A stretch of DNA of 64,000 bases from Affinundibacterium amnicola. Its GTDB lineage: Bacteria; Pseudomonadota; Gammaproteobacteria; Burkholderiales; Burkholderiaceae_D. The stretch is from assembly GCF_014284275.1 (NCBI RefSeq), contig NZ_JACOFU010000002.1, positions 230,524 through 294,523 of the forward strand, given 5' to 3'. The position numbers were made by a program, and so were the translations under genes. The notes beneath the pieces are model-generated. The model saw only the letters and a list, made by a program, of their open reading frames with translations, did no database searches and was not told the origin of the DNA. Positions within the stretch are counted from its first letter, which is position 1. Each line of letters begins with the position of its first letter. This document shows, one piece after another, positions 1-9,908 of the stretch.

Positions 1-80
1 GAGCTGAGCTGATTGCATGATATTGCTTGCACGCATAATAAGCAGCCATCGAATCTCATGCTTGAATCGATCAGCAGTGT

Positions 81-1817
81 TCACTGGATTTTCTTTTCTA
101 AACGCGTGCGCGGGGTCATTTCTTCAATTCTTTTCTGACTCTCCAATAAATCTTTTTCCCAAGCGGCATCGCTTTCCACAATCGTTGGACGAATCAAAAT
201 CACTAATTCACGCTTTTGAGAAATTTGATTGGTGTTTCTGAATAAGCCACCTAGTAAAGGTACTTCACCAGCACCAGGAATTTGAGAACGGTCATCGGAA
301 TTTGATTGGCGCATCAAACCACCAATTGCGACGATGCGCCCATTTTGTCCACGCACAATACTATCTGTTTCCGATACCACACTGGAAGCCAATGGTAAAA
401 CGACAGATCCCGCGCTACCAGCGTTCACCGTTTTTTCAATGGTCGTCACTTTGCTCACCGACGGATGAACGTGCAAAATAATATTGCCCTCATCATCAAT
501 CTGCGGTGTCACATCAAGCGCCACACCAGAGAAAAATGGTTGCACTTCGACACTGACTGTTGGAGCCGTATTGCCACCTGTGCTAACGACGCCTGGTGTG
601 GTCTTTAAACTGGTGACAAAAAACTCATCTTTACCAACTTTCAGTACGGCTTTCTGATTATTCAATGTGGCAATACGCGGACTGGACAGCACATGTACGC
701 TACCTTGCGATTCTAAAAATGATAGTAAGGCTGAAAAATTGGCAGTCTGAAATGCTAATCCAAAGAGCGATCCCGCTGCGCGAGACGCTGCACCTAAATT
801 CAAACCAGTAATCGTGTCGATTCCAGTTCCGTCAGTCGTCAATCGCGTCGTGCTCAAGGTCGTACCCGGCGTCAAGAAACCAATCGACGCTGCACTATTT
901 GGTGAAGATTTAAGCGAAGCAAACGACGCCCAATTGATCCCAGTTTGATATTGATCGTTCAATTCAACTTCCAAAATCTTTGCTTCCAAAATCACTTGTC
1001 GATCAACCGATAACTGTGTCGCCTTTAAATAAGCAGCGATGTTCCGAATCTCGTCAGACATCGCCCGCACCACCACCACGCCGGATTGTGGATTGATCAC
1101 TACTTGGCGACCGTCCTGTCCGCTTCCAGCCAAAATATCTAAGGAAGCTTTCAACTCTGACCAAAAATCATTATTCGATGTCGTATTAATCTTGCTGGAG
1201 GTGACTGACTGGCTACTGCCACCAGTCGGCGCACCACCTGGTGTATTTGCTTGCCCTGTCGATGAACTACCTGTCGAATTTCCAGTCAATACCGCATCGG
1301 CCACCGAACCAGAGGTCACACGAATATCAGAACTACCTTTTCGTACTGACGCTAAATAGTTGATTTGAAAAACCCTAGTCTGCAAAGTCAACGGTTTAAC
1401 GTAAATACGACTACCCTCAACTTTATATTCGTAACCATATAATTCACGAATCGCATCAAGCGCTTCAAACAAAGTCACATCTTTCAAGTTGGCAGAAATA
1501 TTGCCTGTCACTTCAGGATGCACCAACATATTGTAGGGCGTGCCTGCGACGATGCCCATGAAAAATTGAGATGCTGGTGCATTGCTAAAGCTGAGATTAA
1601 AACGCTCCTCTAAAGGTTTCCGCACTGGGGGTAAATCAACATTCAGTGGCGGCAACAAAGATGCGGCCACGGCATCTGGCTCTGCCGCTTTCACATTGGC
1701 TGCTGTCGCCTTACTCATTTCACTTTTGATCAAGTCATAGGTTTCTTGACGTGAAGGTGGCATCGCACAAGCAGCGAGCAAACCTAATAGCAAAATTGAT
1801 AGCCCTATTTTTTTCAT
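81..1817 (-). CDS. mshL: MSHA pilus secretin MshL
   Basis: This is the outer-membrane secretin (GspD/PilQ superfamily) through which the MSHA pilus would leave the cell. The start at 1817 opens a lipoprotein signal (MKKIGLSILLLGLLAAC) after an AGAAGG ribosome site, so the product is 578 residues and probably acylated at Cys16. An N-terminal secretin/TonB short domain lies at about residues 70-140, and a Ser/Thr/Gly-rich linker follows. The C-terminal half carries secretin signatures such as VHVLSSPRIATLNNQKA and VPLLGGLFRNTNQ. It is the last complete gene of the msh cluster here, with mshK just upstream. An in-frame TTG 45 bp upstream has no ribosome site and would bury the signal peptide. 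Confidence 0.95.
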   Translation of the reverse strand: MKKIGLSILLLGLLAACAMPPSRQETYDLIKSEMSKATAANVKAAEPDAVAASLLPPLNVDLPPVRKPLEERFNLSFSNAPASQFFMGIVAGTPYNMLVHPEVTGNISANLKDVTLFEALDAIRELYGYEYKVEGSRIYVKPLTLQTRVFQINYLASVRKGSSDIRVTSGSVADAVLTGNSTGSSSTGQANTPGGAPTGGSSQSVTSSKINTTSNNDFWSELKASLDILAGSGQDGRQVVINPQSGVVVVRAMSDEIRNIAAYLKATQLSVDRQVILEAKILEVELNDQYQTGINWASFASLKSSPNSAASIGFLTPGTTLSTTRLTTDGTGIDTITGLNLGAASRAAGSLFGLAFQTANFSALLSFLESQGSVHVLSSPRIATLNNQKAVLKVGKDEFFVTSLKTTPGVVSTGGNTAPTVSVEVQPFFSGVALDVTPQIDDEGNIILHVHPSVSKVTTIEKTVNAGSAGSVVLPLASSVVSETDSIVRGQNGRIVAIGGLMRQSNSDDRSQIPGAGEVPLLGGLFRNTNQISQKRELVILIRPTIVESDAAWEKDLLESQKRIEEMTPRTRLEKKIQ

Positions 1818-1915
1818 GTTTAAGCCTTCTTGGTCCAACTTAATTTTGGTGTTTCTTCTCATTTGATGATGTTATTGAAGACGAGCTCATAATTAGCCAG
1901 TCTCGAACTCACCAC

Positions 1916-2293
1916 TTACTTCAACTTCGCGCTTCCTTGACTTGGTTTTTTTCGCAAGTCAGGATGCAAACTTAAAGTCTGTAATTGCTTACCTCGTCTC
2001 AATACAACTTCCGACTCGGTCATTCTGATTAATGTCTGATCCCCAAATTTGGCGTTCAACTTCACCGCTTGTCCATCAATAATCGCTATTTTACGATTTG
2101 CCGAAATCAAGATTGACTGCAATACCGGGCCAACTTCCTGCTCTGTACCTCCACCCGGATTCAAGATACTTGCTGGCGGTCTGGTAGGATCAGGCAAATT
2201 TTGCGAAATTTGCGGCTCTGCCCCAGCATATAAATTGATGCTAGCGAACAATAGACATAATCCGAACATCGGAGCGATTACAAATTGAGCCAT
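1916..2293 (-). CDS. mshK: MSHA biogenesis protein MshK
   Basis: This 125-residue protein begins with a signal peptide (about residues 1-24) followed by a PDPTRPP segment typical of MshK and GspC/PilP-like periplasmic proteins. The LQSILISANRKIAIIDGQAV core is the small beta-domain thought to dock on the secretin. Its start overlaps the mshJ stop by 16 bp and it precedes mshL, so it is co-translated with the alignment subcomplex. MshK homologues are short and poorly conserved, so the name rests on both sequence pattern and position. Confidence 0.85.
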   Translation of the reverse strand: MAQFVIAPMFGLCLLFASINLYAGAEPQISQNLPDPTRPPASILNPGGGTEQEVGPVLQSILISANRKIAIIDGQAVKLNAKFGDQTLIRMTESEVVLRRGKQLQTLSLHPDLRKKPSQGSAKLK

Positions 2294-3042
2294 TTTTTCT
2301 CCAGACTCAAAGTAAATATTTGCAGACTCAAACTTGCTTTTGGATATTCAAGCACATTCAAGCTCCCACGGCTCCAATAAACTTGTTCAGGCATCGCTTC
2401 CAGTTCTTTTATATAAGCCAACATGTCGAGGTAATTCCCTTCTAATACCAATTCAACTTCATGCTTATAAATACTAAGTTCATCTGTATTAAGCGTGCCA
2501 ATTTTGCTGCCTGAACTTGAAGGCAAAACTTGATTAGCCGTTGAAACTGTATTCGTAGCCGCCTCGATTGCACTAGCGCTAGCATTCGCTGCGCTATCTG
2601 AAGTTTTTGCAACATCGAATAAGTTCACAACTGGAAAACTCTTTAGCGAAATTAATTGCAAGCGTTTGTTCCGCTTCAAAATATTTTGCAATAGCGTGTC
2701 CATTTTATCTGGCGCAACCAAGTTCTTTTGCAAGTTCGATAGATCGCTGTCCATTAATCGCAAGCGAGCCTTTGCCTCATTTAATCTGGCTTTTATTTCT
2801 GCATCTGGATCGCCTCGCATAGCACCAGAAAGTTGCGCGAGCTCCTCTTGCAAAACACCCATCTGCATTTGATGTGTATGCTGCTGAGTCTTCAATGTCT
2901 TCTGCAACTTTAGTTGCGGTTCAATCAAAAAAGTAAAACCAATCATCAGAACACCGACACTGCATAGCACGAATAAAATCGCGCGCTCTCGCATCGACAA
3001 AATATCTATTTTGCGCAAAAAACTTAACCATATTTTTTTCAT
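2278..3042 (-). CDS. mshJ: MSHA biogenesis protein MshJ (PilO/GspM-like)
   Basis: This 254-residue inner-membrane protein has a short cytoplasmic head (residues 1-20), one membrane span (about 22-42) and a long periplasmic coiled coil rich in Gln, Glu and Leu (45-115). A C-terminal ferredoxin-like domain (YKHEVELVLEGNYLDMLAYIKELE) follows. This is the architecture of PilO/GspM proteins, which pair with PilN to link the cytoplasmic motor to the secretin. The gene overlaps the pilN-like gene upstream by 4 bp and mshK downstream by 16 bp, indicating tight translational coupling. Confidence 0.85.
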   Translation of the reverse strand: MKKIWLSFLRKIDILSMRERAILFVLCSVGVLMIGFTFLIEPQLKLQKTLKTQQHTHQMQMGVLQEELAQLSGAMRGDPDAEIKARLNEAKARLRLMDSDLSNLQKNLVAPDKMDTLLQNILKRNKRLQLISLKSFPVVNLFDVAKTSDSAANASASAIEAATNTVSTANQVLPSSSGSKIGTLNTDELSIYKHEVELVLEGNYLDMLAYIKELEAMPEQVYWSRGSLNVLEYPKASLSLQIFTLSLEKKWLNL

Positions 3043-3728
3043 TGTGGTTTTGCTCCTGCGGTTTTTTCTTTATCAGCTTTGTCAGCCATGCCTGATGAAT
3101 GCAACTGAAACTCTAAATACGGTGCTGGCTCTGGCATTTTTTTCGGATCTGCCGCGCTGATTGCTGCTGGGACAGGCAATAGCGGTCTCTCCATGTGTAA
3201 GGTCGAAAAAGTCTTACCTCGCATAATTGGCTCACGCTTTAATTGCGTGACATACAGCGGCACTAATTCAGCTTGCAAGGTGCGTCCATGCAAAATTAAA
3301 TCGTATCCCGCACCTTCCAAGGTCAAGCCGGTCAACCATAAATTAGCCGGAACCTGACGTGCAAAAGCACTTAAGTAGGTCGAATAGCCATCTGTGTTAC
3401 CAAACTGACTGTTTTGCAAAATCTGTGCAATTTGATGACGTCGGAGTAAGGACGCTTCTATTAATGTTAATTCTTGGGCTAAAGCTGGATTTTGAATTTT
3501 AGCGGCACGAGCTTCGCGCAATGCATTCACTTGATTTGTGATTGAAGTCAGCTTTAAGGACGCTTGTTCGGAGGCACTTCTCGCTTGTGTCACCTGCGAA
3601 CGTAAATAGACAAAACTGATCGCAATCACACACAAACTGAACGCGAATAAAATCAACAAATTAACAGCCGAAAAATGGTCTTTTCGCTTTAATAAGGCGG
3701 GGTTAAAAAGATTAATCTGCTGGCTCAT
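3039..3728 (-). CDS. PilN-like MSHA alignment protein (MshI2-type)
   Basis: The 229-residue product starts with MSQQINLFNPALLKRKDHFS, the conserved N-terminal INLF motif by which PilN-type proteins bind their PilM partner. One membrane span follows (about 20-42), then a coiled coil and a periplasmic domain with WLTGLTLEGAGYDLILHGRT, the PilN fold pattern. In some MSHA clusters the PilM and PilN functions are split into two genes both called mshI, and that appears to be the case here. The ATG overlaps the mshI stop by 4 bp. Confidence 0.82.
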   Translation of the reverse strand: MSQQINLFNPALLKRKDHFSAVNLLILFAFSLCVIAISFVYLRSQVTQARSASEQASLKLTSITNQVNALREARAAKIQNPALAQELTLIEASLLRRHQIAQILQNSQFGNTDGYSTYLSAFARQVPANLWLTGLTLEGAGYDLILHGRTLQAELVPLYVTQLKREPIMRGKTFSTLHMERPLLPVPAAISAADPKKMPEPAPYLEFQLHSSGMADKADKEKTAGAKPQ

Positions 3729-4675
3729 GCTGTGCCTGCCTCTTGACGTAAAGCCGCACCAATCACAGACAAAAATACCCGCTGACGTTCAGCCGATTTT
3801 AATTCTGGAATTTTATCGATATTGACCAATTGGGCCAGGTCGAGTATCTCCACTGGCAAGTACATATTACTCGACAAATATTGCTGCAAAAAAGTCGCGG
3901 CCTCACCTAATGGCGCAACGACGAGCTTTGCGGTTGTGATGTAATTATGTTGCCGATCAAAATGATCTAAGGATCTTTGCAGCTCTAGCGAAATACGTTC
4001 GAAACTCGCATCTCGCTCTTGTAAATTTTGAGAGTCTAAATCTTTCGTGCTGATATCAAGGCGACGAGACAGATATAGCTCACCACCATAAGTCACCGTT
4101 AACAAACCACCCTGCGCATCAAACGACAACATCGCCAAACCACGTCCTTCGATTTCTAAGCGCGCAGAAATATTTCGTTGTGCCATCTCTGGAACATCAA
4201 TTAAACGCAATGGCAGTTTTGCATTCACAAATAAATTTTGATTGGCAATTAACTGTTGATTTGCGGCGACAATAACGATCAATGACTGATTTCGTCCACC
4301 ATTATGAATATCACCAGGAACGGTCAATACGTCGAAACTGGCTGATTCGATTGGATAGTCAATTAATTCTTTTAAACGCCAAATCAAGGCATTTTTCAAT
4401 TCATCTGCAGGAACGTTTAAGGCATCAATGGCGAACCATTGATATTCATTGGAATTTAATTGCAATAAACATTGCTTTTGCTTCGCGGGTGTTTCACGTG
4501 CAAGACGCTCCAATAACACTGGCCACGCTTGATCTGACTTTGGATAAAACGATAAAAATTCCACGGCAGGTAAGCCGCCGGTCTGAAAACGCACAGAGGC
4601 GGCATAAAGACCGTCGTTACCTAAACGAATCGCCATGACATCGGCGTTTTTCTTGTTTTTTGAGAATAATCCCAT
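3725..4675 (-). CDS. mshI: MSHA biogenesis protein MshI (PilM-like actin-fold ATPase)
   Basis: This 316-residue cytoplasmic protein lacks membrane spans. It resembles PilM, the actin/FtsA-fold partner of PilN, in segments such as LLQLNSNEYQWFAIDALNVPADELKNA and the C-terminal FLSVIGAALRQ. It probably recruits the pilus motor to the inner-membrane alignment complex. It heads the mshI-pilN-mshJ-mshK-mshL block, whose genes overlap or are closely spaced. The 180-bp gap before it, after mshQ, could hold an internal promoter, but I see no strong one. Confidence 0.82.
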   Translation of the reverse strand: MGLFSKNKKNADVMAIRLGNDGLYAASVRFQTGGLPAVEFLSFYPKSDQAWPVLLERLARETPAKQKQCLLQLNSNEYQWFAIDALNVPADELKNALIWRLKELIDYPIESASFDVLTVPGDIHNGGRNQSLIVIVAANQQLIANQNLFVNAKLPLRLIDVPEMAQRNISARLEIEGRGLAMLSFDAQGGLLTVTYGGELYLSRRLDISTKDLDSQNLQERDASFERISLELQRSLDHFDRQHNYITTAKLVVAPLGEAATFLQQYLSSNMYLPVEILDLAQLVNIDKIPELKSAERQRVFLSVIGAALRQEAGTA

Positions 4676-4854
4676 GCTTGAGCCCAGTTCAGCAATATTG
4701 CTTGACGTTAAGATAATATGAGCTTGTTGTCAATCATTGCCCCTTGTTTTGTTGCCGGATTGATGATGTCTGGCGTTTCTGTCCGATTCGAACTGCGTAT
4801 TCTTGACATACCGATTTTTACTGCCCTGTTATCGCTACCAGATCACACCAATTC

Positions 4855-7800
4855 TCAATGCACTTCTCTTGTATAAATAAATTGATTTGACTTTTTATAA
4901 GCCCCAAATTTCACTTTCCCTGTTGGATTAACCGCGGTCGCCCCGCCTCGCCATGGAAATTTCAACCAATTACTTACGGGAATGTCCATATCCAGAAATC
5001 CACTATTACCTAATCCTGGTTTAGAAAATTTTAATTGACTCTGACCAGCAACCAGTTTTCCGGTCGCGCTCACAGTCGCCAAAGTTTCGCCCGCACTTAA
5101 TTTGTTAGTTGCCGTTTCTGGACTATAAAAAATCAGGCCGCTACCAGAAGTCGGTGCTATTACGGTGGTGCAACTATCATCACTATTTCTTCTCCACTGA
5201 TCACCAATTCGATACTCAGCAAAAAAAGGCACGGGCAAATCCAACATTTCAGAACCATAGGCACTCTGCAATTTCAATCGACCATAGCGTTGCCTGCTAC
5301 TGCCAAGCAATGTCGCGGCTCCGGCACTGACTTCACCATCACTAGGCGCTGCAGAAATATTGATCAAAGTTTCATTTGCCAATGCCGTTGGCCGAGATAT
5401 TTGATGTTTTGCCGTTACTGCGACGACGCCACTCAGCCATGTGCCAGTCGGCGCAGTAGCACTTGCGCTAAGCTCAGCCCCAAGGGGTGGGCCAACAGGT
5501 ACACCACCAATACTGAATGAATAATTTGCATACACTGCTGGATTAAATTTAGCATAAGTGCTGGTGTAATTCTGCGTGGTCGCATTCGAACTATTTTGTG
5601 CCGTCATCGTGAAGTTGGTGAAAAATCCATCTTGTCCAAAATAACTGAACGGCATTGACAAAGTACATGCTTCAACCACGGTATTGCTGCTGATCAAAAA
5701 GTGATCTGGCATAAATCGACCAAAGTGATTGGTCGCAGCAGAGTTCGAAAACTTACAACCGTACTTACCACCGACAAGAGTGTTAGAGGTGTCGTCAGTA
5801 CAATCACTGTTTGCGACATCAGCAGAGCCTGAAGTGCTGACAAAAGTATCGTCATAGACCGCCTGCGGTCTCAGTCTGAAATAACCCACTTCATCATATT
5901 GAAATGCGTTGCCGGTTGCATCATTTCCAGTTGATGGATCTGCCGCTTCAGTAAATACACCAGATAAGTTGCCCGTACCAGGCGCTGGTCGACCACCGTT
6001 AAGCACCGAAGGAACGTTGGGCCATTGCAGCAAGCTTGGATCAATCTTTGGAATCCCATCATAGCCTTTGACTCCTGTATTTGCAGTCAAAACAAAATTA
6101 GCACCAGCGGCGATGACAGGGGTACTGGTCGTACTATTTCCTGCATTGTCCGCATTGGCGTTCGATGTAACGCTGTTAAACTGTGTAGGACGCACCGAAA
6201 AACTATCGGACGAACAGCCACTTACCGGAGCGGAACCGCCACTCTCTCTGACGCGACATGCTAAATTTTTGTATGCATCGGGTAGCAACATATTCGCAGC
6301 TATGGTTTTTCTGCCGCTATCTCCGGCGACAAAACTTAAATTCTGCGAAATAATCGGCGTTGCAGCCGCACATGACGCAGCGGCAGATTTATCATACAGT
6401 TCAACCACAACATTACCTGCATACGAACTAGCAAGTGCTCCAGACGACTGCAAAGCTAATACATCAAATCGAAATCCTGTATTTACCAACTTCGTATAAA
6501 GTGGATTGCGGTTCGTCGCAGTCACTGGATTTTGATAGGTCGCACCGGTTTCCATACATTCAAAGTCAGCAACACAAGGTGTATTCGCGATGACGATCTG
6601 GCAGCTCGCCTGTAGTACGCCCCCAACAACGCAACGGGTTCCATTAAGAGGAAGTTTGCTCAACCCGCTGGCAAACATCGTATATGTTCCTGCCGATGCT
6701 GCATTCGCTTGCAAGACTAAATTGGCGATGCTATTGGCAGACCCCAAGGTGAAGCTGGCTGGTGTCCAGCTTGTACCCGCCGCTGCTGGAGAAAAAGAAA
6801 TCCCACCTGTCAGCGTACCGGTATTGACAATGTTCAGCGCGGGACACGGTACGATTGCCGAAGTACAGGCCAGCACTTCAATAGGTTCAGGGCATAAAGT
6901 TGCATTCCCATCATGCCTGATCTCAATGTGATCGTATTCTGGTACGACAGTTGATCCAATCACAAAGTCATAGCTAAAGGTGTACACACCAGGCGCGGTA
7001 AAATCATAGGCTATGCCTATCCCTGTATCTTGCAAAGTCGTCGTAATCGTATTGCTCAATGCGCCAGTTTGTTGAACGGAGCAATTCGGAGAGCCATTGG
7101 CGAAAAATGTACTCCAACCTGCTGCGCAGTAACTGCTAAATGTGCTCACAGAACTACCACCTGGTGGTGGAGTGGGCGGTGCTCGCTCACGAAACGATTC
7201 AACAATGGTCCCAGACGATGGCAAGGCCGTACTTGTAGGGCAAGGATTGCCACCACCCAAACTGGAGTAGGTTCCAACGATTCTATATGTGCCAGCCACA
7301 TTCACACCACAGCCACTATCGCTACCACCTAGATAGGTATCGAACACATGATAATAACGAACTGGATTTGATGCACTGACCGCGTACGTCGCGGGAATAG
7401 TCAAGGTCACTTCCGCAGTTAAGAAATCAAATGGCGTCGTGTACTTCCACAGAATAGATACTTGCGGACCATTTGTAATTCCCAACAAATTCGTTGCTCG
7501 TTGTTGTATGCCCGGAACTGCCGGATTTGCGGGAAGCGCGGCTGAAATACTATAGCTGTTGTACATGCCGCCACTTGGATTAAATGTGCTGACGGTATGT
7601 GACGGTCCATATAGCCGCCCATTCGCACGAATAAAAACACCGTTATCCAAGCTATTGAGATTCGTTTGCGGTAAGGCAGTCGGGCTATACACTTGCCCGG
7701 TATTATTTAGGCGCCGAACTTGGATTTTGCTTGATCTGTCTATGTAGAAATGCAACCCATTAGTCGCACTAGTACCACCCGTGCTATTAAATTCTATGGT

Positions 7801-7920
7801 TGTTTGTGCATTCACCACCTGAAAAGGGAAACCGCAAAACGCAAGCAGCAATGTCAAAAACAAGGCGTAACCGCACCTAAAATCCAGCTTCAGTAATTGA
7901 TCTTGCACGTGCTTACTCAT
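4855..7920 (-). CDS. mshQ: MSHA biogenesis protein MshQ (DUF6701-type, exported)
   Basis: This large 1021-residue secreted protein has a Sec signal peptide whose hydrophobic core spans about residues 19-31, with likely cleavage after VNA. The start at 7920 follows a TTAGG ribosome site. An upstream in-frame TTG at 7983 would extend the N-terminus without support. The mature part is rich in Ser, Thr, Asn and Gly and has many scattered cysteines, as in extracellular adhesive proteins. The C-terminal about 600 residues match what I recall of the MshQ/DUF6701 family. It lies immediately downstream of mshP, as in other msh loci. Its molecular role is unknown; surface exposure or a pilus-tip role is inference. 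Confidence 0.8.
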   Translation of the reverse strand: MSKHVQDQLLKLDFRCGYALFLTLLLAFCGFPFQVVNAQTTIEFNSTGGTSATNGLHFYIDRSSKIQVRRLNNTGQVYSPTALPQTNLNSLDNGVFIRANGRLYGPSHTVSTFNPSGGMYNSYSISAALPANPAVPGIQQRATNLLGITNGPQVSILWKYTTPFDFLTAEVTLTIPATYAVSASNPVRYYHVFDTYLGGSDSGCGVNVAGTYRIVGTYSSLGGGNPCPTSTALPSSGTIVESFRERAPPTPPPGGSSVSTFSSYCAAGWSTFFANGSPNCSVQQTGALSNTITTTLQDTGIGIAYDFTAPGVYTFSYDFVIGSTVVPEYDHIEIRHDGNATLCPEPIEVLACTSAIVPCPALNIVNTGTLTGGISFSPAAAGTSWTPASFTLGSANSIANLVLQANAASAGTYTMFASGLSKLPLNGTRCVVGGVLQASCQIVIANTPCVADFECMETGATYQNPVTATNRNPLYTKLVNTGFRFDVLALQSSGALASSYAGNVVVELYDKSAAASCAAATPIISQNLSFVAGDSGRKTIAANMLLPDAYKNLACRVRESGGSAPVSGCSSDSFSVRPTQFNSVTSNANADNAGNSTTSTPVIAAGANFVLTANTGVKGYDGIPKIDPSLLQWPNVPSVLNGGRPAPGTGNLSGVFTEAADPSTGNDATGNAFQYDEVGYFRLRPQAVYDDTFVSTSGSADVANSDCTDDTSNTLVGGKYGCKFSNSAATNHFGRFMPDHFLISSNTVVEACTLSMPFSYFGQDGFFTNFTMTAQNSSNATTQNYTSTYAKFNPAVYANYSFSIGGVPVGPPLGAELSASATAPTGTWLSGVVAVTAKHQISRPTALANETLINISAAPSDGEVSAGAATLLGSSRQRYGRLKLQSAYGSEMLDLPVPFFAEYRIGDQWRRNSDDSCTTVIAPTSGSGLIFYSPETATNKLSAGETLATVSATGKLVAGQSQLKFSKPGLGNSGFLDMDIPVSNWLKFPWRGGATAVNPTGKVKFGAYKKSNQFIYTREVH

Positions 7921-7992
7921 TTTCAAACCTAATAAAAATAATTCGCTATCATTCAAAATAAATACAGACCAGCCTGTAACCAAAACGACTTA

Positions 7993-8508
7993 CTAGCATG
8001 GAGGATCTGTCGCCAAACCCGTAAGGCCGACTCGACACGTACTAATACTGGCTGAAATCTGGCGTTCAACAAAATCACTTGAGGGAGCTGTACCCGAGCT
8101 TCCTGTTGATGTAATTTGATACACGCGTATCGTATTTTCGCCTTCCGTTTGCGTTGTCAATTGGCAATCGACAGTCACATTAAATCCACTCAAAGCGCCA
8201 CCAAATGTTGGTACTGCCATACCCGCTGTGCAGCCATTAAAAATAGTGTTCACTACCGCCGCATTCTCTGGCGTCAATATCGCAAAAGTTGCGGCCTCTA
8301 TTCCGGCCTTGGCCGCCTGATATGCGAGTACACCACGCACATCTTGATTCGCAATCGTACGTTGTGTAGTGTAAATCGACAGCATAAAAATTCCCAAGGC
8401 CGCCAAAATCAGCAACAAAAAAATGGCAGACACCAAAGAAAATCCTCGCGCAGCCGAATCATGTACTGGGGACGCTCTAGGCGAATTGATGACAGATTTA
8501 TGGCACAT
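7993..8508 (-). CDS. mshP: MSHA biogenesis protein MshP (PilX-like minor pilin)
   Basis: This 171-residue minor pilin-like protein has a charged leader of about 20 residues followed by GFSLVSAIFLLLILAALGIFML, the class III-like hydrophobic stretch of PilX/MshP proteins. It lacks the Glu5 of major pilins. After the helix, QDVRGVLAYQAAKAGIEAA is the conserved PilX/GspK-like segment. The gene overlaps the end of mshO by 11 bp and precedes mshQ. It probably acts in a pilus-tip or priming complex with MshC, MshD and MshO. Confidence 0.85.
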   Translation of the reverse strand: MCHKSVINSPRASPVHDSAARGFSLVSAIFLLLILAALGIFMLSIYTTQRTIANQDVRGVLAYQAAKAGIEAATFAILTPENAAVVNTIFNGCTAGMAVPTFGGALSGFNVTVDCQLTTQTEGENTIRVYQITSTGSSGTAPSSDFVERQISASISTCRVGLTGLATDPPC

Positions 8509-9337
8509 TACTAATGTTCACATCCTGATAAAGATTGACCGACTCACCTGCTCTTATCAATCCTAGTCTAATCGACAAAACCGCACTACGTTCTGTCACG
8601 CCGCTGGCATAATTAAAACTACAGCTTGCTATATTTTCCGCCAACAAAGGTTCGGTGGTGCCCGGTGCTAAGACTGGGCAAGTCGCTAGCGCTGGCGTAA
8701 TTGCGTAGTTTGACACACGATACAAGCGACCAGTTCCATTGCCATTGGGATCGGTTCCCGCACCTTGGCAAACAAAGGTCACAGCAGGACTGCTTCCTGA
8801 CAAAACAAAAAACCGTTTAGCGGGTGACTCAATTGGATTTTGGATTGGAGAACTCAAGCGAATTGTACTTGCTGTCGACCCAGCATCAACAATACCGCGA
8901 TAACTGGGATCATAAGCATTTGCCCCGGGAATTCCTAAGTTATAAACCACAATAAAGTCATCTTTTTGCGGAACAGAACTCAGCGGTCCTATCACATCAA
9001 ATAAGCTCCCTGATGTGCTATCGAATTGCATTATATTGCCAGGTTCGTCCGACCGATAACGTCCACCGTCCTTGGTCATCAAGAATTCAATACAATTAGT
9101 CGTGCTAGCTTGACGTACACTATTTGGCAGCGCTAAATGTAAGTCACGAGACATCCGCCGGATTGCGGAATTTGCACTTTCAGTCAACTCTGCACGTCGG
9201 CTCAAGTCGCGATATTGCTCAATTGGGCGACTGATGAAGCTTGCCGCTACCACAGCCAAAATACCCGTGATCACAATTACGATCACGGCCTCAACCAAGG
9301 TAAAACCACGCTGAAAGATCAATTGAGTATTAGTCAT
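8498..9337 (-). CDS. mshO: MSHA minor pilin MshO (GspJ/PilW-like)
   Basis: A 279-residue prepilin. After a 12-residue leader comes the prepilin peptidase motif GFTLVEAVIVIVITGILAV with Glu5, then a large variable C-terminal domain with an RRMSRDLHLALPNSV segment like PilW/GspJ minor pilins. The start chosen at 9337 is separated from the mshD stop codon by one base, an arrangement favouring re-initiation. Another ATG lies 24 bp upstream inside mshD and cannot be excluded. The position between mshD and mshP matches other MSHA loci. Confidence 0.87.
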   Translation of the reverse strand: MTNTQLIFQRGFTLVEAVIVIVITGILAVVAASFISRPIEQYRDLSRRAELTESANSAIRRMSRDLHLALPNSVRQASTTNCIEFLMTKDGGRYRSDEPGNIMQFDSTSGSLFDVIGPLSSVPQKDDFIVVYNLGIPGANAYDPSYRGIVDAGSTASTIRLSSPIQNPIESPAKRFFVLSGSSPAVTFVCQGAGTDPNGNGTGRLYRVSNYAITPALATCPVLAPGTTEPLLAENIASCSFNYASGVTERSAVLSIRLGLIRAGESVNLYQDVNISNVP

Positions 9338-9338
9338 A

Positions 9339-9908
9339 TTATGGAATCGCTCTGGGCGCATAACGGTAACGATAGCCAGTTAAACTCACACTCAAACCGT
9401 CAACACTCACAGTGACATCAATACGAATGCGATCACCACCCAATTCTTCGGTTTCAAATATTTTCGCCGTATAAGTTTCTAGGCCAACTATGGCTTGCCC
9501 TTGAATATCTTTTATCGCATCTGCGGGATTCATTTCAAAGTTGTGATAATCGCCCACATTATCAAATCGAGGCGAACCATAGCGTGTTTCACCTGCAGTA
9601 GGTGTCAAACCCTGCGCACCACTTGCACATCCAGCTGGACTATTTGCCGTCATCGCATTCGCATCATCAGGATCACAATACGTAAATGCCTGCAACTGCA
9701 CCTCTTCTAAAAGAGATTCTGCTAATGCGAGCGCTTGTTTTTCTCGCAGAGGATCAGTGCTGGCAACACTGGTTAAGTTCATGATGCGCGTCACGCCAAT
9801 CACAGCCACACTAACAATTAAAATAAATAAAATCAGCTCGACCAAAGTCACGCCAGCTTGTCTGGAACCAGAGCTTCGCAAATGGAAAATTCGTAGACTA
9901 GTGTACAT
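9339..9908 (-). CDS. mshD: MSHA minor pilin MshD (GspI/PilV-like)
   Basis: A 189-residue prepilin with a leader ending in RQAG, followed by VTLVELILFILIVSVAVIGV (Glu5 present) and a C-terminal domain containing KQALALAESLLEEVQLQAF, the PilV/MshD pattern. The ATG at 9908 overlaps the end of mshC by 11 bp. A TTG further upstream lacks support. With MshC, MshO and MshP it would form the minor-pilin complex that initiates pilus assembly at the inner membrane. Confidence 0.87.
   Translation of the reverse strand: MYTSLRIFHLRSSGSRQAGVTLVELILFILIVSVAVIGVTRIMNLTSVASTDPLREKQALALAESLLEEVQLQAFTYCDPDDANAMTANSPAGCASGAQGLTPTAGETRYGSPRFDNVGDYHNFEMNPADAIKDIQGQAIVGLETYTAKIFETEELGGDRIRIDVTVSVDGLSVSLTGYRYRYAPRAIP

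Noticed and set aside
1..59. Possible start of the next msh gene on the minus strand at the left edge
   Set aside because: Short frames beginning at 59 or 49 do not resemble the MshM or MshN N-terminus and lack a clear ribosome site; too little sequence to call.
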